A stretch of DNA of 64,000 nucleotides from Bacteroidota bacterium (GCA_029567325.1 JAKQLF010000243.1:1-64000), one strand, 5' to 3'; numbered from the stretch's first letter, positions 20,414 to 31,266 are shown. A program made the numbers and translations. The notes: a model not told the origin generated them from the sequence alone.

Positions 20414-22060
20414 CTATCTGGCAAATGCAACAGATCTTTTTTCTCTGATCACGGTAACTTTTACTTGACCTGGATATTGCATCTCATCTTGGATTTTCTG
20501 AGAGATCATGAAAGCTAAATCATCTGCCACTTGGTCAGTTACTTTATCACTTTCTACAATCACCCTCAACTCTCGACCTGCTTGCATAGCAAATGCTTTT
20601 TGCACACCTTCATAAGACATTGCTAATTCCTCCAATTCCCCGATTCTCTTCAGGTAAGATTCCATGATTTCCCTTCTTGCACCTGGTCTTGCGCCAGAGA
20701 TAGCATCACATGCTTGTACAATAGGAGAAATGATGTTGTTCATTTCTATTTCATCGTGGTGAGCTCCTACAGCGTTGATGATGACTGGATGCTCATTGTA
20801 TTTTTCACAAATTTGCATACCCAACAATGCGTGAGACAATTCTGACTCTTCCTCTGCAACTTTACCTATATCGTGGAGTAAACCTGCCCTTTTAGCCATT
20901 TTTATTTGTTTGCTATTCAAGCCAAGTTCTGCCGCCATGACCGCACAAAGGTTTGCAGTTTCCATGGAGTGTTTGAGTAGATTCTGACCGTAAGATGATC
21001 TGAATCTCATTCTACCAACCATTTTGATCAAATAAGCATCCAAGCCATGGATGTTTAGTTCGATTACTGTTTTCTCACCTATTTCAATGATTTGCTCATC
21101 GAGTTGCTTTTTCACTTTTGCCACAACTTCCTCAATTTTGGCTGGGTGAATTCTACCATCTGTAACCAATCTTTTGAGGGCCAATCTGGCAACTTCCCTT
21201 CTTATTGGGTCAAAACTAGATATGACAATAGATTCTGGAGTATCATCTACTACAATCTCTGCTCCGGTAGCAGCTTCCAAAGCCCGGATATTCCTTCCTT
21301 CTCTACCAATAATCTGTCCTTTGATGTCGTCAGAGTCAAGGGTAAAGACAGATACAGTATTTTCAATAGTGTATTCTGCCGCCATACGTTGTATGGTTTG
21401 TATGATGATCTTTTTAGCCTCTTTATTGCCATTCAGTTTGGCGTTGGAGATGGCTTCCTTTTCGATAGAAAGGGCTTCTGATTCACTTTTTGCCCTGATA
21501 GCATCCATCAAAAGGTCTTTGGCTTCTTGTTCAGTGAGCCTGGCAACGCTTTCCAATTCTTTAATTCTTATTTCATTAGCTTGATCAAGCTCCTCTTTTT
21601 TCTTTGCAACAATTTTGAGTTGAACCTCTAGATTTTCTCTTAAGACATTGAGATCAGCTTCTTTCATCTCCAGAGATTCTGCACGTGCATCAAGTTCTTT
21701 GGTTTTGCTTTGAAGGTCTTTTTCAGCTGAGATCGCAGCAAGTTCCCGCTCTTTCATCTCCACCTTGTGCTCAGCCTTGTAGTTTTCAAATTCTACCTTC
21801 ATTTGGCTATACTTCTCACGAGCCTCTTGGATTTTCTGCAATTTGACTTGCTCATTGCTTTGCTGGGCCTGAGACATGATTTTCTCAGCCTTAGTTTCTG
21901 CTTCGTCTATTTTACGTTTAGCGACAAGCTCAGCTTCTTTGATGGTGAAATCTGCTTTATCATTAGATTCTTGAATCTTTTTCTGCATTCGGGAATTCAA
22001 AACGAAGTAGATAACCCCGCTTACAACAATTAATGCTCCGATGAGCAATCCTATTTCCAT
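20414..22060 (-). CDS. rny: Ribonuclease Y
   Basis: N-terminal TM, coiled coil, KH domain ([31 protein letters not shown]), HD domain (GLLHDIGKV). Confidence 0.97.
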   Translation of the reverse strand: MEIGLLIGALIVVSGVIYFVLNSRMQKKIQESNDKADFTIKEAELVAKRKIDEAETKAEKIMSQAQQSNEQVKLQKIQEAREKYSQMKVEFENYKAEHKVEMKERELAAISAEKDLQSKTKELDARAESLEMKEADLNVLRENLEVQLKIVAKKKEELDQANEIRIKELESVARLTEQEAKDLLMDAIRAKSESEALSIEKEAISNAKLNGNKEAKKIIIQTIQRMAAEYTIENTVSVFTLDSDDIKGQIIGREGRNIRALEAATGAEIVVDDTPESIVISSFDPIRREVARLALKRLVTDGRIHPAKIEEVVAKVKKQLDEQIIEIGEKTVIELNIHGLDAYLIKMVGRMRFRSSYGQNLLKHSMETANLCAVMAAELGLNSKQIKMAKRAGLLHDIGKVAEEESELSHALLGMQICEKYNEHPVIINAVGAHHDEIEMNNIISPIVQACDAISGARPGARREIMESYLKRIGELEELAMSYEGVQKAFAMQAGRELRVIVESDKVTDQVADDLAFMISQKIQDEMQYPGQVKVTVIREKRSVAFAR

Positions 22061-22155
22061 TTCGTATTTTTATAAAAATGTTAAACCATTTTTAGATACT
22101 CCATGTAGGTCAAATAAAATGCTGATAAACAATAAGAACCGAGGAAAGTTGATCT

Positions 22156-22443
22156 TTACAACTTTAATATAGCCTCGATTTCAGATACACTTTTTTCTAG
22201 CTGAATGTTTTCTTCGTGGTGTATGTTTTTTCTATCCTCTGTCTCTGCCTCCAGTTGTAATGTTACTAAAGTCAGTGCAAGGCAATCCAATTTATCCGTG
22301 ATCTTGTAGTCGATCTGGAGTTTATTGAATGTTTCATTTATTCTGGCCTCAACCATGCGGGCCATTACCACCTCTTTTTTGCTTAAAATCAAAGGATAAG
22401 CTCTGCCTGCAATTGATATGGTCGTTTTTTCTGTTTCTTCCAT
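22156..22443 (-). CDS. zapA: Cell division protein ZapA
   Basis: ISIAGRAYPLILSKKEVVMARMVEARINETF; conserved position upstream of rny. Confidence 0.85.
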   Translation of the reverse strand: MEETEKTTISIAGRAYPLILSKKEVVMARMVEARINETFNKLQIDYKITDKLDCLALTLVTLQLEAETEDRKNIHHEENIQLEKSVSEIEAILKL

Positions 22444-22450
22444 AATGCCC

Positions 22451-22717
22451 CTAGTCCATTGATTTTACTAAGTCGATACATTGTTCTACTTCACGTAGTG
22501 CTGCATCAACTTCTTGCCTTATTTTTATATTTTTCTCATTCGCTTCAGCTGAGATATCTGCCTGTTTTTTTACAACAGGTTGTGTTTGTTGCATTTTATT
22601 CAAAGCCTCCTTGAGCTCTAAATTTTCCTTATTTATAGTAATATTCAATACCATGAGCCGCTCAACAGCCTTTTTTATATTTTCCAGCCTTGATTCCAAA
22701 CTACTCATAAGGCCCAA
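22451..22717 (-). CDS. Small coiled-coil protein upstream of zapA
   Basis: 88 aa, predominantly coiled coil; same strand as zapA and rny. Confidence 0.6.
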   Translation of the reverse strand: MGLMSSLESRLENIKKAVERLMVLNITINKENLELKEALNKMQQTQPVVKKQADISAEANEKNIKIRQEVDAALREVEQCIDLVKSMD

Positions 22718-23165
22718 AGATATAATTATTTTTCATATTGTATACATCACAGCTTTACAGAAAAATTTATTGCTAAAACCTCATTTTAGACTTCAAAATA
22801 TTTGATAAGGCAAATAAACTCCCGACATTCTTCAATAAGGTAACTTTTTCTATGTTTTATGGGCTTTGTGGCTTTGTTCCTTTGATCTTTCTCTACTCAA
22901 TTTATAAGGCCGTTCGCTTGTCTATTAGTTATCCTTTAGTTAAATAAGAAATTCTGTCATGATATTTGCGTTATAACAGAGTTATATTGAAATGAAATTT
23001 TGAAATCTGAGGGTCACTCGTAGTTTATGAATGAACTGTTGACCGTCGGTTTTTCAAAGTTTTAATTTTGGTCTGGAAAAATTTCATTTTTGTATATTTT
23101 TTCAAACTAAATACAATAAAAACCTTTACTTAGATAAAATATTACTTCAGTTACTAAAAAATATA

Positions 23166-25307
23166 ATGAAGATTATGACATACAGAAGTTCGATCATTGT
23201 AGTGCTCCTTCTTGGTTTTCTCGCTTTGAGATCATTTGCACCAAAACCGATAGCCGACGATAAAGAAAGCTTGATTGTTTATGGTGTAATGTCATTTTTG
23301 AATCAAGTCCATTACCAGCCAAAACCAGTCGATGATAACTTTTCAAAGGCTGTTTATAAAACCTTCATGGAAAGGCTAGATCCCAATAAACGTTATCTTA
23401 CGGAAGAAGATATCAAGGTTTTGGCCACATACGAAACTAAAATTGACGACGAAATTCAGGCTTCAAAACTAGAATTCTTCAACAAAGCCAATGAAATCAT
23501 TACCAAAAGAATGTTGCAAACACGCACTTACTATGATGAATTGGTCAAAGAAGAATACAATTTTGAAAGAAAAGACTTTATCGAACTAGATGGCGAAAAA
23601 CTACCTTATGCCAAAAATGATAAAGAACTCAAAGAGCGTTGGTCAAAATTCATGAAGTATGAAATCCTTTCCAGATTTGAAAGGAAACTTTACGACCAAA
23701 ATAAAGCAGATTTTGATGGAACAAAAAAATCCGATAAAGAACTGATAGAGGAGTCAAGAGCAGACTTACAGAAAACTTTTGGTGATTGGTTTGTGAGGAT
23801 GGATAAAGTGAGAAGGTCAGATAGATTTGAGACTTTCTTGAGCTCTATCACCAATTATTTTGACCCACATTCTGAGTACTTCAACCCTAAAGAAAAGGAA
23901 GATTTTGACATCAATATGGGTGGTAAACTGCAAGGTATTGGAGCAAGGTTGTCTCAAGATGGCGATTACGTCAGGGTTTCTGAAATCATTGTAGGTGGCC
24001 CAGCTTGGAAAGGTAAAGAACTCGATGTAGATGACTTGATCAGAGCTGTAACTCAAAAAGGTGAGAAACCTCTAGACATCACCGGTATGAGACTGGACGA
24101 TGTGGTACAAAAGATACGTGGTAAAGTTGGAACAACGGTTATCCTTGATGTAAAAAAGAAAGATGGTAGCTTAGAAAAAATAGAAATTGTGCGCGAAGAA
24201 GTCATAATTGACGAAAGCTTTGCAAAATCTTCTGTGATCGATATTCCAGGCCAAATCAATAAAATCGGATATATTTATTTGCCAAAATTCTACTCTTCAT
24301 TTGAGGCAGAAGGCGGCAATAGTTGCGCAGTTGATGTTGCAAAGGAAATAGAAAAACTCAAAGCTGAAAACGTAAATGGTATCATCCTTGACCTGCGTAA
24401 TAACTCAGGTGGTTCATTGAGTGATGTGGTTGACATGTCGGGACTCTTTATAGAGAAAGGACCGATCGTACAAGTAAAAAGTAGAGAAGGATCACCTTAT
24501 GTATATTCTGACAAAGATCCTTCAGTAAGTTATACAGGACCGCTCATTGTTATGGTAAACCACTTTAGTGCATCGGCTTCTGAGATTTTGGCAGCAGCAA
24601 TGCAGGATTATGGTCGAGCAATCATTGTGGGAAGTCCAACTTTCGGAAAAGGTACGGTGCAAAGGTTTTATGATCTTGACAAAGTAATCAGAGGAAATGA
24701 AGAACTCAAGCCCCTTGGAAGTGTAAAAATGACCATGCAAAAATTCTTTAGAATAAATGGTGGCAGTACACAACACAAAGGTGTCATTCCTGATATCGAA
24801 TTGCCAGATTCCTATAAATACATGGGATATGGAGAAAAGGAATATGACTATGCGCTAGACTATACTGAAATCCCCGCTCAGAAATTTACTCAAGATATTG
24901 TTTCAATAGAACACATGGATAAATTGAAAATGATGAGTGATGCAAGGGTGAAAGCAAATAAATCTTTCCAGTTGATTGAAGAAAATGCACAACGTTTTAA
25001 AAAGAACAAAGACATCACTAAATATCCTATTGATTTGAAAAGCTTCAGTCAAATGATGAAAGACAGGGAGCAAGAGGATAAAAAATTTGATAACATTGCA
25101 AAAGACGATATTGCTGACTTCACAGTTCGTAATTTGGCTGTTGACAAAGAATTGTTGAAAGTTGATGAAGGTAAGAAAAGTAGAAATGATGAATGGATCA
25201 ATGGTTTGAAAAAGGATATTTATCTTTATGAAACCATGGTGATTATGAAAGACATGATCGAACAAGAGAAATCTTTTACCACTTACGTTGAAAAAATAAA
25301 AGAATAA
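23166..25307 (+). CDS. prc: Carboxy-terminal processing (tail-specific) protease, S41 family
   Basis: PDZ plus S41 core (GIILDLRNNSGGSLSDVVDMSGLFI; FSASASEILAAAMQDYGRAIIVGSPTFGKGTVQ) and a Prc-type C-terminal extension. Confidence 0.93.
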   Translation: MKIMTYRSSIIVVLLLGFLALRSFAPKPIADDKESLIVYGVMSFLNQVHYQPKPVDDNFSKAVYKTFMERLDPNKRYLTEEDIKVLATYETKIDDEIQASKLEFFNKANEIITKRMLQTRTYYDELVKEEYNFERKDFIELDGEKLPYAKNDKELKERWSKFMKYEILSRFERKLYDQNKADFDGTKKSDKELIEESRADLQKTFGDWFVRMDKVRRSDRFETFLSSITNYFDPHSEYFNPKEKEDFDINMGGKLQGIGARLSQDGDYVRVSEIIVGGPAWKGKELDVDDLIRAVTQKGEKPLDITGMRLDDVVQKIRGKVGTTVILDVKKKDGSLEKIEIVREEVIIDESFAKSSVIDIPGQINKIGYIYLPKFYSSFEAEGGNSCAVDVAKEIEKLKAENVNGIILDLRNNSGGSLSDVVDMSGLFIEKGPIVQVKSREGSPYVYSDKDPSVSYTGPLIVMVNHFSASASEILAAAMQDYGRAIIVGSPTFGKGTVQRFYDLDKVIRGNEELKPLGSVKMTMQKFFRINGGSTQHKGVIPDIELPDSYKYMGYGEKEYDYALDYTEIPAQKFTQDIVSIEHMDKLKMMSDARVKANKSFQLIEENAQRFKKNKDITKYPIDLKSFSQMMKDREQEDKKFDNIAKDDIADFTVRNLAVDKELLKVDEGKKSRNDEWINGLKKDIYLYETMVIMKDMIEQEKSFTTYVEKIKE

Positions 25308-25333
25308 GCCAAAATAACTTGGTCTGAAATATC

Positions 25334-25369
25334 AAAAAGAGGATGGTATCAAAAATCATCCTCTTTTTT
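25334..25369 (+). terminator. Rho-independent terminator after prc
   Basis: AAAAAGAGGATG ... CATCCTCTTTTTT stem with T tract. Confidence 0.85.
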
Positions 25370-25547
25370 ATTTGTTAACTTAATAAGATGATTTTAATAG
25401 TTAGCATTTTTAAAAAGGAGTTAGTTGAGTATGTAAGATAGGCTTAATGCCGAAAAGCTATATCTAAAATAATGGAGAACTGACCAAATGTTTAGGTAAA
25501 TAAGGTAAGCGAGCTCAAAATTTTATTTACAAACAAGAATAAATGTT

Positions 25548-25576
25548 TTTGAATATACAAAAAAGTATTATCTTTG
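25548..25576 (+). promoter_or_regulatory. Bacteroidota-type promoter of tRNA-Arg/rpmB operon
   Basis: TTTG (25548-25551), 17 bp spacer, TATCTTTG (25569-25576). Confidence 0.7.
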
Positions 25577-25611
25577 CACTCTCTTTTTAAGAAGGGACCA
25601 AAAAAGGATAC

Positions 25612-25685
25612 GGCTCCGTAGCTTAATTGGATAGAGTCCCTGACTACGGATCAGGAGGTTGAAGGTTCGAATCCTTCCGGAGTCA
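25612..25685 (+). tRNA. tRNA-Arg (ACG)
   Basis: GGCTCCG acceptor pairs with CGGAGTC; anticodon stem-loop CCTGA-CTACGGA-TCAGG; T arm GAAGGTTCGAATCCTTC. Confidence 0.95.
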
Positions 25686-25723
25686 CTTGAGAATATAAGA
25701 GGTAGATTATAAAAAAGTAGAAG

Positions 25724-25984
25724 ATGTCAAAGATTTGTCAACTATCAGGAAAGAGACCTATCGTAGGTAACAAGGTTTCTCACTCCAACGTTAAAACAAA
25801 AAGAAGATTTTTACCAAATCTTTTTGTAAAACGTTTTTACATACCAGAAACTGACCAGTGGGTTTCAATTAAAATATCTGCACATGCTTTGCGTACTGTA
25901 AACAAGTTGGGCTTATATGCTTACTTGAGAAAGTTGGAGAAAGAAGGTGTTGAGACTGGTGTTAAGTTAATTATTAAGAAATAA
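25724..25984 (+). CDS. rpmB: 50S ribosomal protein L28
   Basis: MSKICQLSGKRPIVGNKVSHSNVKTKRRFLPNL. Confidence 0.97.
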   Translation: MSKICQLSGKRPIVGNKVSHSNVKTKRRFLPNLFVKRFYIPETDQWVSIKISAHALRTVNKLGLYAYLRKLEKEGVETGVKLIIKK

Positions 25985-25996
25985 ATATTGTAGGCG

Positions 25997-26185
25997 ATGG
26001 CAAAGAAGTCAAGAGGCAATAGAATCCAGGTGATATTAGAATGTACTGAGCATAAAACTTCAGGTCTTCCAGGCACCTCAAGATATGTGACTCAAAAGAA
26101 CAGAAAAAATACACCAGACAGAATGGAATTGAAAAAATTCAATCCAATCATGAGAAAGTATACTATTCACAAAGAAATAAAATAA
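25997..26185 (+). CDS. rpmG: 50S ribosomal protein L33
   Basis: [19 protein letters not shown]...[32 protein letters not shown]. Confidence 0.97.
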   Translation: MAKKSRGNRIQVILECTEHKTSGLPGTSRYVTQKNRKNTPDRMELKKFNPIMRKYTIHKEIK

Positions 26186-26191
26186 TAAGTC

Positions 26192-26368
26192 ATGGCAAAG
26201 GTATCTAAAAACGCGAAAGTTGCACAAAGGGCCGCTAATGCTGGATCCGGAAGGGACTTTGTTAAGGTTGTAAGAAGTGTAAAAAATCCAACAACTGGAA
26301 AATACGCTTACAAAGAGATGATGGTTCACAAAGATAAGGTTCAAGAATTCTTGGCTTCAAACAAATAG
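26192..26368 (+). CDS. DUF4295 family small protein (58 aa)
   Basis: Manual translation MAKVSKNAKVAQRAANAGSGRDFVKVVRSVKNPTTGKYAYKEMMVHKDKVQEFLASNK*; absent from the ORF track because of its length. Confidence 0.9.
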   Translation: MAKVSKNAKVAQRAANAGSGRDFVKVVRSVKNPTTGKYAYKEMMVHKDKVQEFLASNK

Positions 26369-26401
26369 ATTTCATTATCTATATGACTTTCAAAAAAAAT
26401 C

Positions 26402-26433
26402 AAAGGGCTTTTCTCATAGAAGAGCCCTTTTTT
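26402..26433 (+). terminator. Rho-independent terminator after ribosomal block
   Basis: AAAGGGCT ... AGCCCTTTTTT. Confidence 0.8.
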
Positions 26434-26487
26434 GCATTTATACCCTCTAACATTTGTATTTTTACCATTCAACATTACCAATAATCA

Positions 26488-27441
26488 ATGAGTTTCTTTA
26501 AAAAGTTTTTCACCAAAGAAAAAGAGGCAGACCTAGAAAAAGGTCTGGAAAAAACAAAGCAATCTTTTTTTGCTCAAATAGGTAAAGCGATAGCTGGAAA
26601 ATCTGAAGTTGATGAGGAATTCCTTGACCAACTTGAGCAAATTCTCATTTCTTCTGATGTTGGATTGGAAACAACTGTAAAAATCATCGATCGTTTGGAA
26701 GCTAAGGTTGCTGAAGTCAAATATCTGAACGTCTCTGAGTTGAATTCTATTCTCAAGAATGTCATTGTAGAAATTCTGGATGAAAACAACACCAAAGATC
26801 TGGAGGACTATGAATTGCCCTCAGAACATAAACCTTACGTTATTCTTGTCGTGGGTGTCAATGGAGTTGGCAAAACAACTACCATCGGCAAACTGGCTTA
26901 TCAATATAAAAATAATGGCGCGAGTGTAGTCCTTGGAGCCGCTGATACTTTCCGCGCAGCGGCTGTAGACCAACTAAAAATATGGTCAGAAAGGGCCGGC
27001 ACTTATTTTTTCTCAAAAGGCATGAATACTGATCCCGCTGCAGTGGCTTATGAGTCAGTGCAATTTGCTCAAAATATGTCCCTAGACTTGGTCATCATAG
27101 ATACAGCCGGACGTTTGCACACCAAGAAATACCTCATGGATGAGCTGACCAAAATCAAAAAATCTATCGATAAGAAATATCCTGGAGCACCGCATGAAGT
27201 TTTATTGGTCCTTGACGCAACTACAGGCCAAAACGCCATCGAACAAGCAAAACGTTTTACAGAAGCGACTGATGTAACTGCCATTGCTCTGACAAAATTG
27301 GATGGGACAGCAAAAGGTGGTGTGGTTCTTGGTATTTCTGATCAATTCAAAATTCCTATCAAATACATTGGGGTAGGTGAAGGCGTTGAACAACTCCAGA
27401 TCTTTAATAAAAAGGCTTTTGTAGAGTCTTTGTTTAAATAA
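26488..27441 (+). CDS. ftsY: Signal recognition particle receptor FtsY
   Basis: VVGVNGVGKTTTIGKLA, DTFRAAAVDQL, DTAGRLHTKKYLMDEL, TKLDGTAKGG. Confidence 0.97.
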   Translation: MSFFKKFFTKEKEADLEKGLEKTKQSFFAQIGKAIAGKSEVDEEFLDQLEQILISSDVGLETTVKIIDRLEAKVAEVKYLNVSELNSILKNVIVEILDENNTKDLEDYELPSEHKPYVILVVGVNGVGKTTTIGKLAYQYKNNGASVVLGAADTFRAAAVDQLKIWSERAGTYFFSKGMNTDPAAVAYESVQFAQNMSLDLVIIDTAGRLHTKKYLMDELTKIKKSIDKKYPGAPHEVLLVLDATTGQNAIEQAKRFTEATDVTAIALTKLDGTAKGGVVLGISDQFKIPIKYIGVGEGVEQLQIFNKKAFVESLFK

Positions 27442-27513
27442 ATAGCATTCATTCTTCTATTCTTAAACTTAGAGTAGGATAACAAAGCGACCAAGCTGAT
27501 CAAAAACTAAAAT

Positions 27514-27553
27514 AAAAAAGTGCCTTTTTCTTGTATAAAAAAGCACTTTTTTT
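27514..27553 (+). terminator. Rho-independent terminator after ftsY
   Basis: AAAAAAGTGC ... GCACTTTTTTT. Confidence 0.8.
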
Positions 27554-27735
27554 ATTTTTTAATTAGGCTATTTAGGTGGAGTCAATTTCATTCAAAAAAT
27601 GCCGATTTCTCGTGACTCTTCGGCTGTTTTTGTAGCATAAGCGCTGCTATTACTTCTCAAACGAGTCTCGATTGACGAAAAATTGCCTGATTTTTTTGAA
27701 AAGAAAGCACACACCTAAATAATTACTTTTTGACT

Positions 27736-28497
27736 TTACAATCTTCTTACCCAAATATTTCGATAGCTTACCAGATCACCATGGTCTTGCAATTTAAATG
27801 GTGCTTCTCCATGGGCTACATTTTTGGGCCAACCAATATATTCTGTGGTCCCTTGGATTTCTGTATTTAATTGAGTCAAAACTCCATTGTGTAAAACAGT
27901 AATCATCCCAGATTTGATTTTTTTACCTTGAGCATCGAAGACAGGAGCGGTATAAATGGCATCATAAGTTTGCCATTCTCCTGGACCTTTACACGCGTTG
28001 ACCAATGGTCTGGTTTGTTTATAAATAGAGCTCGCTTGACCGTTGGTGTACGTAGGATTGTCGTAATTGTCCAATACCTGCAACTCATATCTTTCTTGAA
28101 AGAAAATTCCACTATTACCTCTACCTTGACTCGTGCCTTTGACTACAGAAGGTGTGCGCCATTCAATATGCAATTGGCAGCTACCAAAACTTCTTTTGGT
28201 CCTTATGTCACCTGCCTTTGGTTGAACCGTTGCAGCGCCATCACTGAGCGTCCATTTCACCGCACTACCATCTAAATGTTCCCATTCACCAAAATTTTTG
28301 CCATCAAAAAGAACGATTGCATCAGCTGGAGCTTGACCGTAAGTGTTTCCTGGTTTTACAACATTTGGAACTGGAGTCCAGAATTCAGTTGCTTCTGGTT
28401 TTGTTGGCTCAACTTCAGCGGTGGTCTTTTTTGTGGTATTGCATGCTATAAATAATATAGATGCCACGCATATAGTGGCGATAAAATGTAGCTTCAT
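27736..28497 (-). CDS. DUF1080 domain lipoprotein (3-keto-disaccharide hydrolase family)
   Basis: Lipobox-like FIACN; IVLFDGKNFGEWEHLDGSAVKW; GRGNSGIFFQERYELQVLDNY. Confidence 0.88.
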   Translation of the reverse strand: MKLHFIATICVASILFIACNTTKKTTAEVEPTKPEATEFWTPVPNVVKPGNTYGQAPADAIVLFDGKNFGEWEHLDGSAVKWTLSDGAATVQPKAGDIRTKRSFGSCQLHIEWRTPSVVKGTSQGRGNSGIFFQERYELQVLDNYDNPTYTNGQASSIYKQTRPLVNACKGPGEWQTYDAIYTAPVFDAQGKKIKSGMITVLHNGVLTQLNTEIQGTTEYIGWPKNVAHGEAPFKLQDHGDLVSYRNIWVRRL

Positions 28498-28586
28498 ATG
28501 AAAAATAATTTTTATTAAAAGATAAATATAGCATTGTTAAATTAAAAGAAACTAAAAAAGGAAGATAAAAACTATGGAATCAATCG

Positions 28587-29363
28587 TCAAATCTTCCACT
28601 TATCAACAAAAAGCTTCATGGCAAAAGTAATAGCTAAATTTACACTGATCGCAAATAAAAATGCCGTTGCAATATTTGTCGTTGGTAAAAGTATAGCCAA
28701 TAAATACATAAATGCCATAAATCCAATGATGCCAATCAAAAGACCTTTCAAAATCAAAATAGTGGCTTCGATGCCTTGACTATAGTGGGTAAAAACGGCC
28801 AAAACTGCTGTCATGATGGGAAATGGAGTCAAAATGCCGCTCCATGCAGGACCAAGTGTTTGGGCAAAATAGGTGATGGCGACTACAAAACTAGTCATCA
28901 TCAACATTCGCAATGGAATGTCAAATCTTAGCGTTTTCAAAACAAGTCCCCCTTTCAATTTGGGCTTTGGAAATATTAAATATGTGAACACCATTAATAC
29001 CAATGTCGTTATCGTCCATCCAAATAAATTCAAATGATTAATAAAATTGTTGAGCAATAAACCCGTCAACATGTATGTCAGGTAACCGCCTAAAAGACTT
29101 ACCAAAGCATTATAGTGTTGGCCTATTTTTGCAAAAGCAAGACAAAATGTGAGCCAACCTATCAAACCGATCATTACGCCAGAGATGGTTTGAGAAGCAA
29201 AGATGGGACCTTGTTCCACTGCGATGAAAAAGATAATCGGTCCGGCTACCCATGGAAGACTTGCAACTATTCCGCCAATGGTATTTCCCCACTTTCTACT
29301 GATCAACGTAATACCAGCAACAACCAGTGGCATTAAGGCGAGTTTAATCAAAAATGTATTCAT
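28587..29363 (-). CDS. Multi-pass membrane protein of unknown function
   Basis: 258 aa, mostly hydrophobic; several predicted TM helices. Confidence 0.6.
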   Translation of the reverse strand: MNTFLIKLALMPLVVAGITLISRKWGNTIGGIVASLPWVAGPIIFFIAVEQGPIFASQTISGVMIGLIGWLTFCLAFAKIGQHYNALVSLLGGYLTYMLTGLLLNNFINHLNLFGWTITTLVLMVFTYLIFPKPKLKGGLVLKTLRFDIPLRMLMMTSFVVAITYFAQTLGPAWSGILTPFPIMTAVLAVFTHYSQGIEATILILKGLLIGIIGFMAFMYLLAILLPTTNIATAFLFAISVNLAITFAMKLFVDKWKI

Positions 29364-29501
29364 GGGCCAAAGATGCCAATTCTTAAATTTCTGAAAGCTA
29401 ATTTTTACTAAAAAGGATTGGTTTGCTTTAAATCACCTCCAATTTTGGATATTGTAAATTGCAGGTAAAATGTCACTTTATTTAATCTGCTGCAAATCTC
29501 T

Positions 29502-30275
29502 TTATTTTCTGAAGTTTGCTTTGCGTTTTTCCAGAAAAGCCTCGACGCCTTCAATACACTCGTCCGTTGTCAGAAGCTTTCCAAAAGTGTGAATTTCTTT
29601 GGTAAAACTCTTGGGATCGTGATAATGACTGTTGACCAATTCAATGATTTGAGAAATGGCTTGAGGTCCCTTCGTGGCAATTTTCTTCAGAATTTCCAAC
29701 GCTTTAGACAACTCCTCGCTTGGTTCTACTACCTCATTTGCCAAGCCCCATTCCAAAGCTTTTTGAGCATCAATCATATCTGCAGTAAGCAGCAATTCCA
29801 ATGCCCTACCCTTTCCAATCAACTGTGGTAGTCGTTGTGTACCTCCATATCCGGGTACTAATCCCAAATTTACCTCTGGTTGTCCAAATTTGGCCTTTTT
29901 AGTTACAACTCTCATATGACATGCCATAGCCAACTCACATCCACCTCCAAGTGCGAATCCATTGACAGCGGCGATGACAGGGACATGGAAAGACTCTATC
30001 GCATTAAATGCTTCATGGCCTAAGGCTGATAAACTTGCTCCTTCTTTTTCGTCAACTTCAGTAAATTGGGTAATATCTGCACCTGCGGCAAATGCTTTTT
30101 CACCTGCTCCAGAAATGACAACCCCATGAATGTCGTTTTGACCTCTATTCTCTGTAAAAAAGGTAAGCAATCCTTCCATCACAGGTCGATTGATGGCATT
30201 TAAAGCAGCTGGACGATTGATGATTATGGATACAAAATGATCATCAATCCTTTCAATAAGTAATTCGCTATTCAT
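29502..30275 (-). CDS. Enoyl-CoA hydratase/isomerase family protein
   Basis: INRPAALNAINRPVMEGL, GAGEKAFAAGADI, AAVNGFALGGGCELAMACHMRV. Confidence 0.93.
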   Translation of the reverse strand: MNSELLIERIDDHFVSIIINRPAALNAINRPVMEGLLTFFTENRGQNDIHGVVISGAGEKAFAAGADITQFTEVDEKEGASLSALGHEAFNAIESFHVPVIAAVNGFALGGGCELAMACHMRVVTKKAKFGQPEVNLGLVPGYGGTQRLPQLIGKGRALELLLTADMIDAQKALEWGLANEVVEPSEELSKALEILKKIATKGPQAISQIIELVNSHYHDPKSFTKEIHTFGKLLTTDECIEGVEAFLEKRKANFRK

Positions 30276-31266
30276 TTACTTTATTGTTATTGAGATAGGA
30301 AATGAGCAAAACGATTATAAGCCCTGCAATTAACGAAAAAATTGTCAATCCTACCTTAGCTTCATCCATCAAATAATTGGAAGGTAAAACATTTTGTTCT
30401 GATAATATCTTGTATGTTTCCTTATCTAAGGATTTTAGCAGGCCATAATCACTAATACTTTGCACATTCCCACTTTCCTTATTTGCAATGGCTGTTACAT
30501 TTCTCCATGGCCATATTTTATTGAGTGAGCCAATGAGAAAACCAATCATGCTAGCAAAAGTAACAGCTTTGTACTTTGTAAATAACCAAGTCAATATTCT
30601 TGAGAATCCAGTCAAACCTGTGAGGCACCCCAAAGCAAATACTCCAATAATCAATAAAGAGGATAAACTTGGAGAAATCAACAATCCCTTCACAAGTGGA
30701 ATGATGATGGTATACATACCCATCAGCAAAAGGATAAAACTGCCACTGATTCCTGGCAACATCAGCGCACAAATCGCCAAAGTGCCCGCTAAATAAACAT
30801 ACAACAAGTTTGTACTACCCTCTGTTGGTGAGATGATCGTGATCACATAGGCTACCAGTGCTCCAATCAAAAGCGATATCATTAATTTTACATCCCATTT
30901 AGTAATTTCCTTAGACATTACAAAAATAGAGGCTACAATGAGGCCAAAGAAAAATCCCCAAAGAGGCTCAGGATGTGTTTCTAATAAGTGGGTAATGGTG
31001 AAAATTCCAAAAATCAGGCCAGCAGCCATTCCGCCCAGGAGAGAAATAAGAAAACTTCCATCCAATGCTTTCCAAAAGGCAGCGAAGCCTTCATTTTTCC
31101 ATGTGATAATCAAATTTGGATGGATTGACTTAATGCTTTTGAGCAGACGCTCATAGATGCCTGTGATAAAAGCTATGGTTCCACCTGAAACTCCTGGAAT
31201 GACCTCTGCAATTCCCATTGCAACACCCTTCATTGCATTAAGCAGCAAGAAATTTTTCTGCATCAT
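30268..31266 (-). CDS. DUF368 family membrane protein (family that includes undecaprenyl-phosphate translocases)
   Basis: GVAMGIAEVIPGVSGGTIAFITGIYERLL; LPGISGSFILLLMGMY; 8 bp overlap with the downstream gene. Start set at ATG 31266. Confidence 0.88.
   Translation of the reverse strand: MMQKNFLLLNAMKGVAMGIAEVIPGVSGGTIAFITGIYERLLKSIKSIHPNLIITWKNEGFAAFWKALDGSFLISLLGGMAAGLIFGIFTITHLLETHPEPLWGFFFGLIVASIFVMSKEITKWDVKLMISLLIGALVAYVITIISPTEGSTNLLYVYLAGTLAICALMLPGISGSFILLLMGMYTIIIPLVKGLLISPSLSSLLIIGVFALGCLTGLTGFSRILTWLFTKYKAVTFASMIGFLIGSLNKIWPWRNVTAIANKESGNVQSISDYGLLKSLDKETYKILSEQNVLPSNYLMDEAKVGLTIFSLIAGLIIVLLISYLNNNKVNE

Noticed and set aside
21092-21584. Plus-strand ORFs within rny
   Set aside because: Antisense to the KH/HD coding region of RNase Y; no independent evidence.
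22718-23165. 6S RNA near zapA
   Set aside because: Synteny in proteobacteria prompted a look, but no long interrupted hairpin with a central bubble could be recognised by eye. Needs a covariance-model scan.
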